A stretch of 64,000 bases of DNA from Eremomyces bilateralis CBS 781.70 (Eukaryota; Ascomycota; Dothideomycetes; Eremomycetales; Eremomycetaceae). A program made the translations under genes and the position numbers. Of this stretch, positions 10,779-23,988 are shown piece after piece (position 1 is the first letter of the stretch; each line of letters opens with the position of its first letter). Below the pieces are notes generated by a model that did no database searches, was not told the DNA's origin, and saw only the letters and a program-made list of their open reading frames with translations. The stretch lies in NCBI RefSeq assembly GCF_010015585.1, contig NW_022985074.1, positions 620,026 through 684,025 on the forward strand, read 5' to 3'.

Positions 10779-11045
10779 ATGGACCGCCTTCCAGTATCCA
10801 TGGCCAATACCATCGCGACCCTTATCACTGGCGTCGAGGGCTTCACCGTTGCCGCTGTTGCCCAAACACTTACCACCGTCGCCCAAACCATCGTCAACCC
10901 TACCACGCTTGTATTGGGTCAATGGAGACTCTACCTTGGACGGCTTGCTCGCGGTAAGATCTCGTGTGATACTTCCCAAACATGCCATGTCTAATAGTAT
11001 ATTATAACATCAGCATGGAACCCGCCCATAGAAATGCCCGCCTAA
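10779..11045 (+). CDS. Tentative small hydrophobic protein (68 aa, two exons)
   Basis: Exons 10779-10953 and 11014-11045 join across a 60-bp intron with donor gtaaga, a ctaat branch site and cag acceptor. The product is 68 residues: a mildly hydrophobic, Thr/Val/Ala-rich first half (MANTIATLITGVEGFTVAAVAQTL), then WRLYLGRLAR and, after splicing, AWNPPIEMPA. An intron that extends the frame with a clean short ending is modest evidence for a real gene, because the unspliced frame stops a few codons later in nondescript sequence. No family is recognised. A longer overlapping frame (10555-11007) is open in another phase and is the alternative. Confidence 0.4.
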
Positions 11046-11747
11046 TCCCTCCTCGCCTCAAGGGGGCATACTTTTTGACTGGTTTGCGGGACAGCGTTTT
11101 GGGAAAAGGACGATGCGGCAAGCCGTGTTCGGGCCATGGAAAGGCTGGAAATAGGAAACACAGGACGTGTTGGAAGGGAAATATTAGGCGAATTTTTGGA
11201 TAAATAACTTTGTTTCGTACTGACTGCATCGAATAAATGCAAGAGCAGTTCGTGTTTTTTTTCGGGAAGTTTGTTAATCGTATAAAACTAAACGTAGGGA
11301 ACGCCAAGAGAATCACAGAAGGGGAGTACAGAAGGATGAATATGAAAAGAATATCTTGATATTCCTCTAATAATGTATCTAAGTCGGTGAACTCTATGTC
11401 AGTTTGACCTTGTGTGCGCCTGGAAACCTTTGTGTCTAAGCAGAGAAGATACAATGCCAATGTGGACGGACACTAGACACCAGTTACCCGCTTTTTGACA
11501 AAGAAATGACAGAGCACTGACTAGACGGAAATGAATCGCAAAGGGCCAAAATATATGAAAGTCAATGTAGGTTCCTTAAATGCCTTTCCGATGATGTCCT
11601 GAAATTGTCCGTCCTTGGAATAATGAGGAAACCAAATCCGTTGCGCCGTCTGTTGCTGATGATAAAATGGCTTATATCCTTCCTCAGATCGGAAGCGGGT
11701 TATATGGCCGTAGATTCGGAACTGAACGTAAGAAGTCGAGGGCTGAC
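11046..11747. other. Intergenic
   Basis: This lies between a tentative small rightward ORF and the 3' end of the leftward MFS transporter. AT-rich with no supported feature. A possible extra splice donor at the end of the transporter reading frame (gtgagt, near 11752) means that a short alternative last exon for that gene could lie here. Confidence 0.35.
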
Positions 11748-13721
11748 TCACTCGTCTCGATGTCCTGGTCGAGATCTGCCGTCGGGGGAATTTGGGTCAT
11801 CATGAACGGGCAAGGAAGGGTCCTTCAGGGATGAGTTGGCTTCAGAAACAAACACATCGACCACGGAATTCTCTCCCGTATGTGCCTCCATTTCACCCTG
11901 CGCCTGCCAGCCATCCGTAACATTGATCGGCTCGTCGGCGGCGGCTGCAGCCTCGAGACCACAGGTGTTGGTATTGTGCTTCGCACGTTGGATGAAGGGG
12001 ATTTGAAGAATGCCGACAATGGCGATACCGCAGGCGCCCCACCAGGCAAGAGCGTCGAGGCCGATGTCAGCGCCGAATCCGAAGAGCAAGCCGGCGATCG
12101 GACTGGCGATCATGCGGCACAATCCCCCGGTCGATGCAGCGAGGCCATTGACAGTGCCAAGCATAGATGGAGAGGAAGCCATAGCGGCTTCTTTGATAAG
12201 GATGAGGAGGAGAGGAAAGGCGAGAATAGAGCAGATGTTTCGGAGGGCAAGGCAAGTGAAGATGCCAGGGTAGACGAGATGCTGCGGAAGGAGTGTGAGA
12301 TACGGGACGAGGAAGAGTGCGAATGGGTGGCCAGTGGTGACGACAACGAAGGTGCGCCAGACTCCCAGGAAATTGACAAGTGGGGGGAAAATGAATGCCT
12401 GGATGAAGAGGGCGAGGAGGCCATCGACAGACATGATGATCCCGACGGATTGGGTAGCGAGGCCCAGACCACCAGAGAGTGACAGAGTCGGAGCACGGCC
12501 GTCCTGTAGGAAGATAGGTAGGAGATGGTCGAAGCACATGGAGTGATAGGTGAACCTGCAGCAATGAGTCAAGTTAACAGGGGGGTTCTTACAGCTTTCT
12601 CTCCGTCTTCCTCATCAATGGGTCTCCTGAAGCCGCTTGAGTGTCTGTTTTCGTTGAATTTTGGTACTTACAATCCTAGTGCGACGATGAGCATGACGAT
12701 AGGTTTAGTGAAAACCTTGCGATAAGTAAATGATGGAATCGAAGGAGTCCGCTCCTTCGCGTAAAAATCCAAGGATTCGTCGGACATGGCATATTCAGCA
12801 TGAAATGTCCCATACACATCTTGCTGGCCATCAGTGGCGCGAGAGAGCAGTGGTTCGTTCGTGCCATCACCGAGTAAGGTTGCCTCATTGTCCTTTAGGA
12901 ATGCAGAGTTTGTTTCTTCCAGTAAGAAGAACCCAGCAACAATGGAGACGGCAAGCAGGGCGGCGCAAATAAGATTGGGAAGCAGGTATGGGAACCTACC
13001 GAAGACCGAGTCCGATGGGAAGACCGATGGGAAGCTCTTCGCCGGGTGGGCAAAGTAACCCCCAATAGCCGGGCCTACCATGGTGCCGACAGACCAAATG
13101 AATGGCATCACAGCGAAGGCTTTCGGCTCGTGGGCGGGGTTCTTGACCAGCTCGCCAACCATTGTTTGGATGACCCCAATGTTGCCATTGAGTAGACCGC
13201 CCAGAATCCGCCCAGCCAGAGCCAGCCAGAAGTTACCAGCAAACCCAACTATGAGCAGACTCGTTAGAGTGCCCACGCAACCGAAGAGGAGGATCGGTTT
13301 GCGACCCACACGATCGGAGAGGGATCCCCAGAACATGCCCGTTACTGCTTCGGCAGCGGAGAAGGCGGCGACCAGGATGCCGGCATAGAACGCGGCCGAG
13401 CGCTCAGGAATGCCGAAAGAGATGGTCATAGGCCATGAGTAGGGGAAGATGGATGTCAAGGCCACGGGTTCTGCGAGGCGGACGAGCGCTGCTCAGTGTT
13501 AGCCAGTGCAGATGCAAGAGGGGGATTTGATCCTGGATTGTAGTGTCTGGAGATTGAGATATAATTGAAAGTCACTTACCCAGTACTCCCAATTGTGCCG
13601 TTGGAAAGACGGAGTTGGCATCGTCAACCCTTGCGGGGGCGGGATGGACCTCATGACGAAAGTGTTGATCTTGAGGTTGTGAAGCATGGAAACGGGGTCT
13701 TTTCTGTGGTGTAAGAAACAT
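11748..13721 (-). CDS. MFS transporter, ZIFL/YCR023C-like
   Basis: Three exons (13721-13580, 13488-12672, 12555-11748) give about 588 residues. The N-terminal exon ends PTAQLGVL, and the next begins ALVRLAEPVALTSIFPYSWPM, a signature of the fungal/plant zinc-induced-facilitator-like branch of the major facilitator superfamily. MFS motif A appears as GSLSDRVGRKP between helices 2 and 3 (about residues 102-112). The further helices include a glycine-rich GRILGGLLNGN and MVGPAIGGYF. A long hydrophilic central loop precedes helix 7, which is split by the second intron. Twelve membrane segments are plausible. The C-terminal tail is acidic and probably cytosolic. Substrate is unknown; relatives move organic anions, metal chelates or drugs. 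The exon 2 acceptor is a tandem (gagcag), so one alanine may be optional. Confidence 0.88.
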
Positions 13722-15397
13722 GTCTTTTGAAAAACCTTTGAACCTTACGGTTGTGCCAACACACGATCCAATTAGTGCTTCACCGAAGCTGATCTCTGAT
13801 GAGTTCCTCCTCCCACTATTAGTGCAGATGTGGAAAGATGGGGAGAATCACTTCTTGGATGCGCTTGACCTATACAATTCCCTGGATGATAGTAGACAAA
13901 TGGTGGATGAGTAGGTGAATTGGGGTGCTGGATTCACGCTGTGAGACGGAATTATGATGATGGAGACGAAAGAAGAAGTGTTCGTGGCGAGAGGAGAAGA
14001 CATGAAGGAGGGGGAAAGTTTTGTATGTGGAGAAGTTGAGGTCCCGATGCAACAGAGTTAGGTAGAACGCTAAGCCTATTGTGGATGGAGAGTCGTATTG
14101 TTGCAGGGATGCAGAGATGGCAGGGCTTGATTGGAGAATTGGAGAAGCAAATAGAGGAGATTCATTGATCGCTGGTATGAAATGTTGCAAAATGCAAACG
14201 CATGCGGCATGAGGAGTGAGCACCAATTCATGGAACTTTGATTTCACCGCTCTTGATATATCCGCTCCCAAAATTCCCATGATCCGGGTTGCTGGTGTTC
14301 TACCGAGTACATGCGGTTCCGTCCCAAGGGCAACCACCCCACCTATGCCTCTTAAATTTATTAATATACTCCTCAACTGCCAGTCGTTTCCATGGTCGTC
14401 GTCATTGGCAAGTCCGCGGCACCTAGTACCAAGGAAGGATCGGCGTATGAAGAACAGTTGCGATGAATATCCAACGGATCTTGATGATCGACTATTCACG
14501 TTCCACATTTATCCCGCCTTCATACAGTGTGCTGTACTAGTCTAGATGTAACAGCGACGCAACTTCTTCACTGCTGTGTTGTTATTCATATATTTCCCCT
14601 CACTTAACATGATGAATTTCCTCCCCAACGTTGGGCAGGTTGTTGAACGAAAAGAGCCAGGATTGAATGCATACATTTTTCATCCAATGATGAGTCTCCA
14701 ATCAAGCCAGGTAGTTTGGCTCTATCGTGGCAACAGACCACTTAAATGCGAGTGCCGACCCTAAGAGGAAATGCGCTCAGGATAGCGTTCAAACTAATTA
14801 CGCGTTGGCTGGCCAGGCTTGTCCATTGGATATCTTTGCCGGAATTGGTCGGTCAACTTAGTCACCACCTGACCACGAGTTTACAGTGGTTGGGGATGCT
14901 GTTGGCTGCAGTTCAACGACTCCTCTTTCTTCAGCACATTCCCCTGAAAGATCCGGCTTGTTGGGGACGAAAAGGCACGGTTTCCGCGGCCATATCCGGC
15001 GAAAGAGCTCGGATGTCTAGAACGGAGGATTTTCTCCCGCCAAACGCATTCGCATAAGCGGCCGGCCGATCCATTACAGCAAACTGAACACGTAAGGGAA
15101 ATTCAGGCCCGAGAAGCCGGCAAGTATCACAGATCACCCGACCAGATGTCACGAACTTCTTCACCCGGGATTCCCGACCGATCATAAACAATGCATGGAG
15201 CAATCAAAAAGTTACGTAAAACGACACGTTCATTTTTCGGGAAGGTCCAGTCTCATCAGGACAGAGCTGATATGCTCGATCTTCCCCGCTCCAGGGCACT
15301 ACAGCCCATGTCAGATTTAGTGGTGATATCCTGATGTCGTGAAGTATCGCAGCATCTTCACGTTGATATGGGGATCCGATCAAAGCCATCCAGTAAC
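13722..15397. other. Intergenic, upstream of the MFS gene
   Basis: The promoter of the leftward MFS transporter should lie at its left edge. A 212-codon open frame on the minus strand (13870-14508) looks unlike protein, with no domain and a His/Ser-rich odd composition. No other feature is seen. Confidence 0.35.
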
Positions 15398-17655
15398 CTA
15401 CATGATGACCCACCGCTGCCCACCCATCGCGCAAATCCGATTAAACAACTCATCCCGCATCTCCATCGCCGTCACCCGATGATTCTCCCCCTCGCGCGTC
15501 ACCACCTCCACCCCATCCTTTAGATTCCGCTCAAACGCCCACCCGACCACCAGCCGTCCCTTCCACCCATAGCCGCCGACCTTCCTGATCTCCGCGATCT
15601 CCGCGATCGGCACCGTCCAGATCGCCAGCGCGCGCACCGTGTCTTCCGCGCCGTGCATCATAGCCGGCGCCACCTGCCCCGCGACTTTCTCCGCCCAGAA
15701 CCCGACGAAGGGGACCACCGCGTGCGTCACGATCACGACCCGCCCTTTATGGCCGCGGTAGCGCGCTTTGAACTGCACCGGTCCGCCGATCTTGCGCTCG
15801 GTTTTCGAGGCGGGGATCGCGCCGAGGCGGTCTTTAGCGTGTTGCGAACCGGCCTTCGCTTTGGCCGCGTCGATGCCGATTGCTGCTGAGAGGGTGGCGC
15901 GAGTTGTGCCTTTGAAGAAGCCGATGAGCTTTGAAGCCCGCTGCGGTTTACCGTTGGTCGTCTCATTTGGCGGTTCGGTGCTGGAAGTTGGAGAGGGAGC
16001 TATGGCCGCTTGTAGCTCCGTTTCGGAAGCACCCAGCGGTGCGTCACCTTCCGTGGCTGCAACTTCAGTAGAATTATTAGACGTAGTCTGAGATGGTGGA
16101 AGTGGACTAGTTCTCGGTACGGGTGGAAGAGGAGCATGGTTGGCTTCGCCGATACGCAGAAGGGTAATTGTAACTTGCGCGTTGGTAGGGATGCCCTTGA
16201 GAAGTGTATTTCGCAGGTCTAGCAACTTCTGCCAGTGTGGGTATGTGTGATTGAGCCACTCGACACCACGCTGAATAACTGGGTCGCCAAAAAACCCAAA
16301 TCCAATGCCGAACGTTGCCACTTTCGAGATCATATAAGGGGTTATAAAGAACGAGCCTAAGAGTATCGGGAGTACTAGACCGGCGAGACGTAGTCGATGG
16401 AGATGTTTCGGAAAAGGGGGCATTGGAGACAAGGCACTGAGAAATCAGTCGGCACACTCGAAAGGAGTCGGTGTTTGGGTACTCACTTTCCAATCCTTTC
16501 CCACGTATCGCTGACCTCGGCCATGCCGTATATCATCGGCCCCATAGCCTCGAAGATCGCCTTTTCCATTGGCTCCTTCGTTTTGTCATGCCTCTTCGAT
16601 AGCGGTCCTCCTTGTGCTACCGCCTTTGCATCCGCAGCCTCCGCGGCGATTAATGACGTCCGATCCGGACCAGCCTTTGCCCCGCGATCTTTCGCAGTTG
16701 GGCTTTCGTCATCCTCGCGTTCTTCTTCGTCGTTGGCGCCAGCAAAATTCGCATCCCTTTTGCCCGCAGCGCTACTCAACGCGACGTTGGCGATCCCGTT
16801 GACGAGATTACTGGCTTCTTGCTCCACTGCCTCTCCCTTGTAGTTCTCGGGAGCACCGGTTGCGCTGTCTGTGCTGCCCAAGTCTCCGGTAGCGGGCTTC
16901 TGGACACCCCCGCTCGTTCCATGCACAAGTGCTAGTGGCACCGGAGGGAAGAGAATGGGTCGTAAGGGCGGGTAGGCGACGAGGACGAGGAGTATGATGA
17001 GGAATAGCGGCAAGAGGACATCAAACAGACATGCTGCAAAGTAGGCCTACTCCATGTTAGAAGTACTGGGTGACTCGGATCTCAGGTCGACGGACAATAC
17101 AGAACAATGATGTGCGCCACTTTTCTTTCCATGACCGTAACCGAATCATGTGTTTCCCAAATTTCACCACACCGACCACCACAGTGACGTATAGCCTCTC
17201 AAGAGTGCTCCGTAATTCAGCTGGGGTATAGTCGGCCTCCTGCGCGAGGTTCATATCCAGACTCCCCCGTGCAGGATGCGGCGTTTCCTTGAGATGATGC
17301 ACTTGCTATGACATGTTAGCTAGCTCCCTCCACCACGGAAATCCCATCCACCTACATTGTTGAATCTCCTCAATAGGAGCCATAACTCCTCGTTCCTCAA
17401 TCCCCCAACCACCGGCTTCGGGACGTTACTCTCGTCTCCATCCCACCCAAGATTGGTTACATCGCCAATTGAACCGTGATTCTGTGGCATCTGCGCGGCG
17501 CCTTTCTCCGGATGATCTGCTATTGCAAGCGCATGACTCGCCGTGGGCTCGGAACGCATCGTGGTATGCAAGTCCTCCTTGTCTACGTCTAGGTCGTCGG
17601 GGATAGGGAGGATGTCCATCACGGCGGTAGTCGCTTCGTCCATGGTGAGGGACAT
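15398..17655 (-). CDS. DUF3292-family membrane protein
   Basis: Four exons (17655-17356, 17305-17096, 17046-16487, 16436-15398) give about 702 residues. The acidic N-terminus leads to an amphipathic region (RSTLERLYVTVVVGVVKFGKH). Two or three hydrophobic hairpins follow: one around YFAACLFDVLLPLFLIILLV after the second intron, and one around LAGLVLPILLGSFFITPYMI. The segment GGVQKPATGDLGSTDSATGAPE and the C-terminal part (FKARYRGHKGRVVIVTHA...PFVGFWAEK) are what I recognise from the fungal DUF3292 family, whose function is unknown. The cytosolic linker is variable and Pro/Ser/Thr-rich. The second intron uses a weak donor (gtccgt), chosen because it alone keeps the conserved frame open. Localisation is probably endomembrane. 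Confidence 0.8.
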
Positions 17656-18131
17656 GCGTAGTTCAGCACAAACTTGAAGGATTCCTGGAGCGATGGTGAT
17701 TCCATGTCTGGACAGAAGTGGACTTCCATCTTCTTATCTATGATGTTGTCATACAGGCTTGAGGACATCAAGAGTTTAGGACAACGGAAGCAAGTAGAAG
17801 GCACGTCATAATGAAAGTGGCGCGTCCTGGCCCCTGGGTTCGGGTGGGACAAGCGTCGCGATTAGCCTGGAGTGATCATCCCTAGTCTCCCGCTTCGCAG
17901 CTTGACCGGCATAGGAACCGGAGATTCAGAGCTAGCGATTACGATGGGCAATTCGCTGATGTGACTCCATATAATAGTAAGGTATGATATCTCATTTCAT
18001 ATCGGGTTGATTGGCAAGACAGGCACTTTATAAGTACCAAATACGTATACGCGGACTCGCATTCGAAAGTCGAAAGGGTATCAATATATCTTCAATGTAG
18101 GTACGTCTCATAGAACAGAGCAATTCCGCCT
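17656..18131. other. Intergenic between DUF3292 gene and hir3
   Basis: Contains the 5' region of the leftward DUF3292 gene and the 3' region of the leftward hir3 gene. No separate feature is supported. Confidence 0.4.
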
Positions 18132-21100
18132 CTACTGTTCCTCGCCTTCCCTCGAATCCTCCATACCGGTATCAGAAGGTGGTTTCTCCTTGTCGCCCAA
18201 ACTTGCAGCAATGCTCTCTTGCAAGTCCTCATCCAACTTCGACGCCAGGCCGGGGAACATGCTTCTCGCCTCCTGCTCTCCATCGTCCCCGTCCTCGGGT
18301 TCATCCTCCAGATCCTCGAGGTCGCTCAACGAACTGCCACTATCATCGTCTGCATCTGTACCCTTTACTCCCGCTGCACCCTGGCCTGAACCATCGTTTT
18401 CCGACGCCGTGCCTGATCGTCCGTTCGAATCAATGATGACTTGAACGGTGCTGGCCCGTGTGGGTGTAGGTCCATTCGTAGAGCCATTACTTGGAGTGGA
18501 AGCGCTTGCAGGCGCCACCGGCCTTGTCGCAGCAGCTTCGGCTTTGCGATGTACCTCTCTCCGCCCGACGCCCTTGGTCCTCGATCTACTGGTCTGATCA
18601 CTGGGCTGTATGGGAACGGCCACGCTATTCAGAGCGGCACCGCCAGTGGCAGGCGTGCCGGCTCGAGAAAGATCCGACGCACCATCCATGTGTCCATTGG
18701 CGGACAACATTGCGTTCGGTGCCATGTTCGAGATGTCCAGCTTCATCGCGATTTGCGTGTACATCAAGGCGTATGTATCTCCGATGAGGTCATCGATCAA
18801 TGTGGGTTTCATGAGGCCGTTGTTGGCCTTCTTAAGTTCGATCACATCTCGGAGGATGTCGAGGAGAGGGGAGGTTGTATCCGGAGAATGGGCCCATTGC
18901 TCTAATCGCGCCGACCGAACATTCCATTCATCGTGGCTGAGGTTCTTGAATACCGTGTCTTCATGCCCGTCGGGGACCTTGCCCGCACGTCGTAGAATCT
19001 TCAGGTAGCCGACGCAGAGCTCCTGCCATAACTTCGAATGCTGGAAGAACTCGTGTGGCTTCTTCCGAACGCGCTTGGACAGAAGTTCGAGGCTGGCTCG
19101 GTCGCCAAGCTGGACGAGGATGCGCACAAAGAACTGGGTGTATCGCGTGGTATATACGAAGTGACGCCCGGCTCGTTCATGTTCCGGTTTCCAGACGTTG
19201 ACAATCATCGTCTTCGTGAAGATCGCCTGTGTTAGTTCATGTTTGACGCCGATTGCGGCAGTGATGTCGTCGGCGGAATCATCGTAGATAACATGTGCGG
19301 CTCGCAAGGTCATGCGATGATGCCACCCAGACTTGTCAGCCGATCGCAATGCCTTGAGCACACCAAGTACGTAAGGCTCCCAGTCATCCATTTCAGTCGG
19401 TTGCGGCAGTTTCTGGGCGTACGAGATCGAATTCAGAATTTCGCAAGCCTCTTCGAGCGATATGTCTTTGCACTGAAGTAGCTTGTGGGTGATGGAAAGA
19501 AGCTTGTAGCGCGGCTCGAGAATCGGGTCCCTTCGACTCTTCGACGGAAGGAGATTGACTGCGATCGTGAGCTGCTCGATCACATCTTCCCAGCTTGGAG
19601 CGGCCGCGTTTCTTCGGACGTCCTCCGGAGCTCGATACATTTTCCAATAGCACTTGGCGAGCATGTAATGATACGGCCACTGCCCTTCTCGTAGTGTGAT
19701 AGCCTTGCCAAACAGGGCAGCTGCGTACTTCCATGCCGTATAAAGCCCAAGCGGGTTAAAAGGCACGGATTTATACATGGTCATGTTCTGACTGCTAAAG
19801 TTTCGTTGCTCGCTCTCTCGAATGGAGAAAGCATGCATAGAGAATGGTTCTCGCGAAGATGAGTATATCCGCATCCCGAAATCGGCGTACAACTGTGCCA
19901 TCTGGGAGATGTCCTCTGGAGATGTATCGGCGGTTCTGACAGCGCATGCAACTGCCATTGTATAAGAGTGTATCGCCTGTCTCTGATAGGCGAGGATCTC
20001 ATGGCTGCCCGCATTGATCTTTTCGGCGGTCCAGGAAACTCGCTCCTCAAGCTGACTGTCATACCCCTGGCCAATCCTGTGCCACGTTTTCCAGCGGTCC
20101 GCATCGAACTCGAGGTCTTGATGGAATAGAGCAATGGCCACGTCTAGATCCTCAGTTGATCCACCTTGCAGTCGCTTTTGGGAGCGGAATTTGTTGAATG
20201 CAAGACTGCCGATAAGAAAATACCAGCCTTTTTCCGCTGGCGGCCACACGCCAGCAGAGATGGGCCTGCTCTCGCCAATATCTCCCACGCCATTCAGGCA
20301 TTGGTAAAGACGGAGCGGGTTGATTGGAGATTTGAGGAGGGATTGAACCAATTTCTTGTTGATCACCATCTCGTCAACAACCTTAGCACGACCCAGGGCT
20401 GCCTGGACTTTCTCGATTGCAGATCTTAGCTCCATCTTCGGGATGTCTTTGAGCCCAACTTTTTGCACTTGGGCTATGACAAAATCCAGGAGCCGCGTTG
20501 CAGTTTTCCGCGTGAGTGGTTCGGCTGCTGCCGAGTCTGTGATGCTGTGATCTGCAACGTCGTTCACGCTAGTACAGCAACGCAGATCATAGAGGTCGTA
20601 GAGTGCTTGGATCAACTCCGTTTCTCCTTCAGTATCAATTTGCCACAAGTCAAGGAGTTCATCCTTCATCATTCGGAGTAGGGCTTTGTTGGATGCCTTG
20701 CAGATGTAGCGAATGCCGAGCGAGTCGTGCAGCGCCCTGAGGAACTCGACTTTGAGGTGATCTGAATCTTCGAAAGCCTCCTTGTCCTGAATCATTCCTT
20801 CTTTAACGAGCTGGTAGAATAACATCCAGGAGCGAACCTCCAAATCGTGGAGTACAGTCGCCAACTTGTTGAACGGAGAATTCGGACGATTCTCTCCAAT
20901 GGGCGACACCTGTCCGATGCGCTGATTGATTTCGAACAAACTGAATGAATGGAACAGACGGCATAGCTCTGCGACAGCATGGGTGGACGACCGGAGATGT
21001 TGGTCATCGAAGCATTCGAATGGATTCTCGATCGTCTTCAGTGACAATCCCAACGCTTTATGCAAGAAGTCGGCAATGAGCTTGACTCCAGATATCAGCT

Positions 21101-23988
21101 GATCTTGTCTCTCCACCGGCATCGCATCTTGATACCTCGGGCTCTTGAACTCTTCAACGACAGCTTCGATGCTTCGAATATAACACGAAACGACTTTTGT
21201 GGGGTAGTCAATCGCCTCGTATGCGTCGCGCAGACGCTGCCATAATGAAAGCTTCAATGAAAGATCGCTATTGTTAAGAAACTTCCTCATTTCCGCTGCT
21301 TGGTCGAAGAGATCAATGTTTCCGTGAGAAGAGTCATGTCCTCCACCTATTCCAGGGATCAGGGGGTCTAGCAAAGGCTCTAAAGTTTCAATAACCGTCG
21401 CGGGGTCCGTTTCGTTTTGATCGAAGATGGAGAGGAAAGAGTCTTTCATCTGGATCTTGCTCAGCTCCCGCTCCGCGGCTTCTTTCGACAGCTCCGGAAT
21501 AACAGCATTATTCTGAAGGACGATGTGAGTGTCATGGGTAGAGGACATGGTCTCTTGAAGATCTTTCAGGCACATGACGATGTGCGACTGTTCAATACCT
21601 TCGGCGACATTGAGATGGAAAACCGCGGTCCATATGTGACGTATCTGGAGATCGTCGAGCTTTTGAGATGGCGCGTTGACGAGGTTAACAACATAATTAG
21701 CCACGTAGGCCCATCTCTCCAACCGATCCTTTTGGGACGATTGTGTGCTGAAGTCTACACCGCTTCCGGGGTTACGAATCAACGTGTATACGTCCAAGTG
21801 TAGTTCGTAAATGGTCTGGCACAGTTCGGCAAGATCCATATCGGCTCGCCAGAACCGATTCTCTGACGCAGTGGCTGTAGGTTTACACGCACCTCTCTCA
21901 AGATCAAGCACTGCTGTCGTCAGACGATCAAAAATAAACTCATCCATGTGAACCAAGGTTTGGACCACCGCCCTCTTCAAATCGTCTGGCCATTGGTGAC
22001 GGAGATAACTGGACTCGCAGCGGTCCGAGGAATTCGCAGCGGTGAATTGAGGGTCGGGCTTTAGCAATGAAGATAACCAAAGCCAAGACGCCTCCATCGC
22101 TGAAAGCCATGAACCATTGATCCGTTGAATGAGGTTCGGTAAGCCATGTTCGGCAGCAATACGTAGCTTGTCGGAAGGGTTAGACCTGCCGGACTTTGCG
22201 TTTCCCAGGAAAGCATTTAGCCCTGCCTCGCGAGACGTCTCAGCAATGGTTTCGGCCGATGGCGGATTTGCCAATCGAGCCACGATCTCAGGCGTAGGCT
22301 CGCGGGCTAGAGTCTGAATGTCGTGAAGTGCAGTGTTAAGGGTGCCGGGTTTGGGGACGGCGGGGTGATCCTTGAGCAGTTGACGAAGTTGCTCTGCATC
22401 ACCGATGCTAGAAGACTTCATTTTTTCAAGGAGTCGATTGGTAACGTCAAAGAGCACATCGTCTGTCTCCGAATAAGGCCGCAATTGCTCGGCAAGCTGC
22501 TGGTCGGGGTCAACATTCTCCAGCTCATGACCATTGCCGCCGTCTGCAACGCTATCTCGTGCACGAATGCGCTTGCTCCTGGATCGAACACCATCTGCAG
22601 TCTCGGGAAGACCTGCAGAGTCGGTGGATCTCTTCCTAGATGGCAAGCTGATCGGTTCGTTCGTGGGCTCCCTCTTGATAGCTTCACCTGGGGGAGCACT
22701 GTCACTCATCTCTACGTCAAGCTTCTCTGTTGGGGTATCGGGAGTAGTCGTGGGTGGTTTTTCCGGACCTACTTCGTTTGCAACTATGGTTTGGCTAGTT
22801 ATAACATCGTGCTTGAGCGCTTCGATTGGGTTCGATTCGGCAGGTGGAGGAGCTGGAGGAGTTGGGGGAATTGGAGGTGACAGGTGCGAAGGAACCACAA
22901 TCTCAATTCCATAGCCGGAGTCGGTGGTACCGACGCCCTGGCTTTGGGTGTGGTATTGCTGGAGCAGCGCCTCGCCAACGCCCGACCAGGTATAATCCGA
23001 GAGACTCAGCCTATACCTGGAAGCAGGCGCCTCTGGAGCTATATGTTGTATGTCATCGTTGCCAGCGAGATTCTTGAGCTGCGCGAATCCTGGTTCGTCG
23101 AGATTGCGAAGCAATGTCAAAGCCTTGTGACTCGGTTTAAAGGAAGAGAGGGGGCGCTGGCGTGCCGACAGGTCGTCTTCGAGTCTTTGAACGATCTAAA
23201 CCGGATCTATCAGCAGCTGACTGAAAATAGGAGTCGAATGACGAACCTGTTTTAACCTATGCGTGGCGTACTGCTCTTCAAGACCGATCTGTCCGGTAAT
23301 CGCCTGCAAGCCGTCATCCTCTCCATCTAGAACTGCTTCGATGCAGAACCGAGCGGCACGAGTGCTGCCAACCAAGGCGGCAACGGCAGAGGCTCTTCTC
23401 CATAGGTCCAGATCGGCGTCATCTTTATCCAGCGCATCCGCGAATAGCCTTATGATCTCCTTGGCAGCTGCTTTGATAGCTTTCGGTGACTTGCGCGCTT
23501 CATCAACGCTGTTGCCCGTGCCTGCATCAGTGGCTAAGGTCTGAAGCCTCTCAAGTAAGAACTGGCCATGGTTCTTGAACGACAAATGCAGGATCTGCAG
23601 CAGAGTATTGGGAGTCCCCTCAGACGGCCCGGCCAAGATCACTGGGCCAGTGTGAAGATCCTCGATCCCAAGGTCATCGTATGGGATATTTCCGAACTGC
23701 TCAACCTTGCTGAACTCGGATTGTGCTTCGGGATATTTGAAGATGTCGGACTTAAACAGCGCATCGTATGCTTCAGCTGCTTCTTTGAATGACCGAGGAC
23801 CCTCTGAATGGAATCGTAGTGCGGTCTGGTAGAGCTTGAGGGCCTCTTCGATCTGGATTTCCTTGGTGTCATCGACCTCCTCGTCGGAGACGTTATCATA
23901 CTCGATATTCAGCGCCGTGAAACCCGACTAGAAATAGGATATACAATTAGCTAATGTCAAAGTGGGTATCTAGAGGTTTGCGCACCAT
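18132..23988 (-). CDS. hir3: Histone transcription regulator Hir3 (CABIN1 homologue)
   Basis: About 1915 residues. Exon 1 appears to hold only the ATG (23988-23986), followed by a 58-bp intron. Exon 2 (23927-23247) begins SGFTALNIEYDNVSDEEVDD, a hallmark of fungal Hir3 N-termini. A 51-bp intron then leads into a single 5064-bp exon (23195-18132). Hir3 is the helical TPR-like scaffold of the HIR complex (Hir1, Hir2, Hir3, Hpc2), which deposits H3-H4 outside S phase and represses histone genes. TPR-like helical pairs run through most of the protein, for example in the segments KAITLREGQWPYHYMLAKCYWKM and VEQLTIAVNLLPSKSRRD-type regions. The C-terminus is low-complexity and strongly acidic (DSGSSLSDLEDLEDEPEDGDD), consistent with histone contact. 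It is divergent from the ChAPs gene. Confidence 0.92.

Noticed and set aside
13870-14508. 212-codon minus-strand open frame in intergenic DNA
   Set aside because: No domain, odd His/Ser/Leu composition, no convincing splice partners; likely chance.
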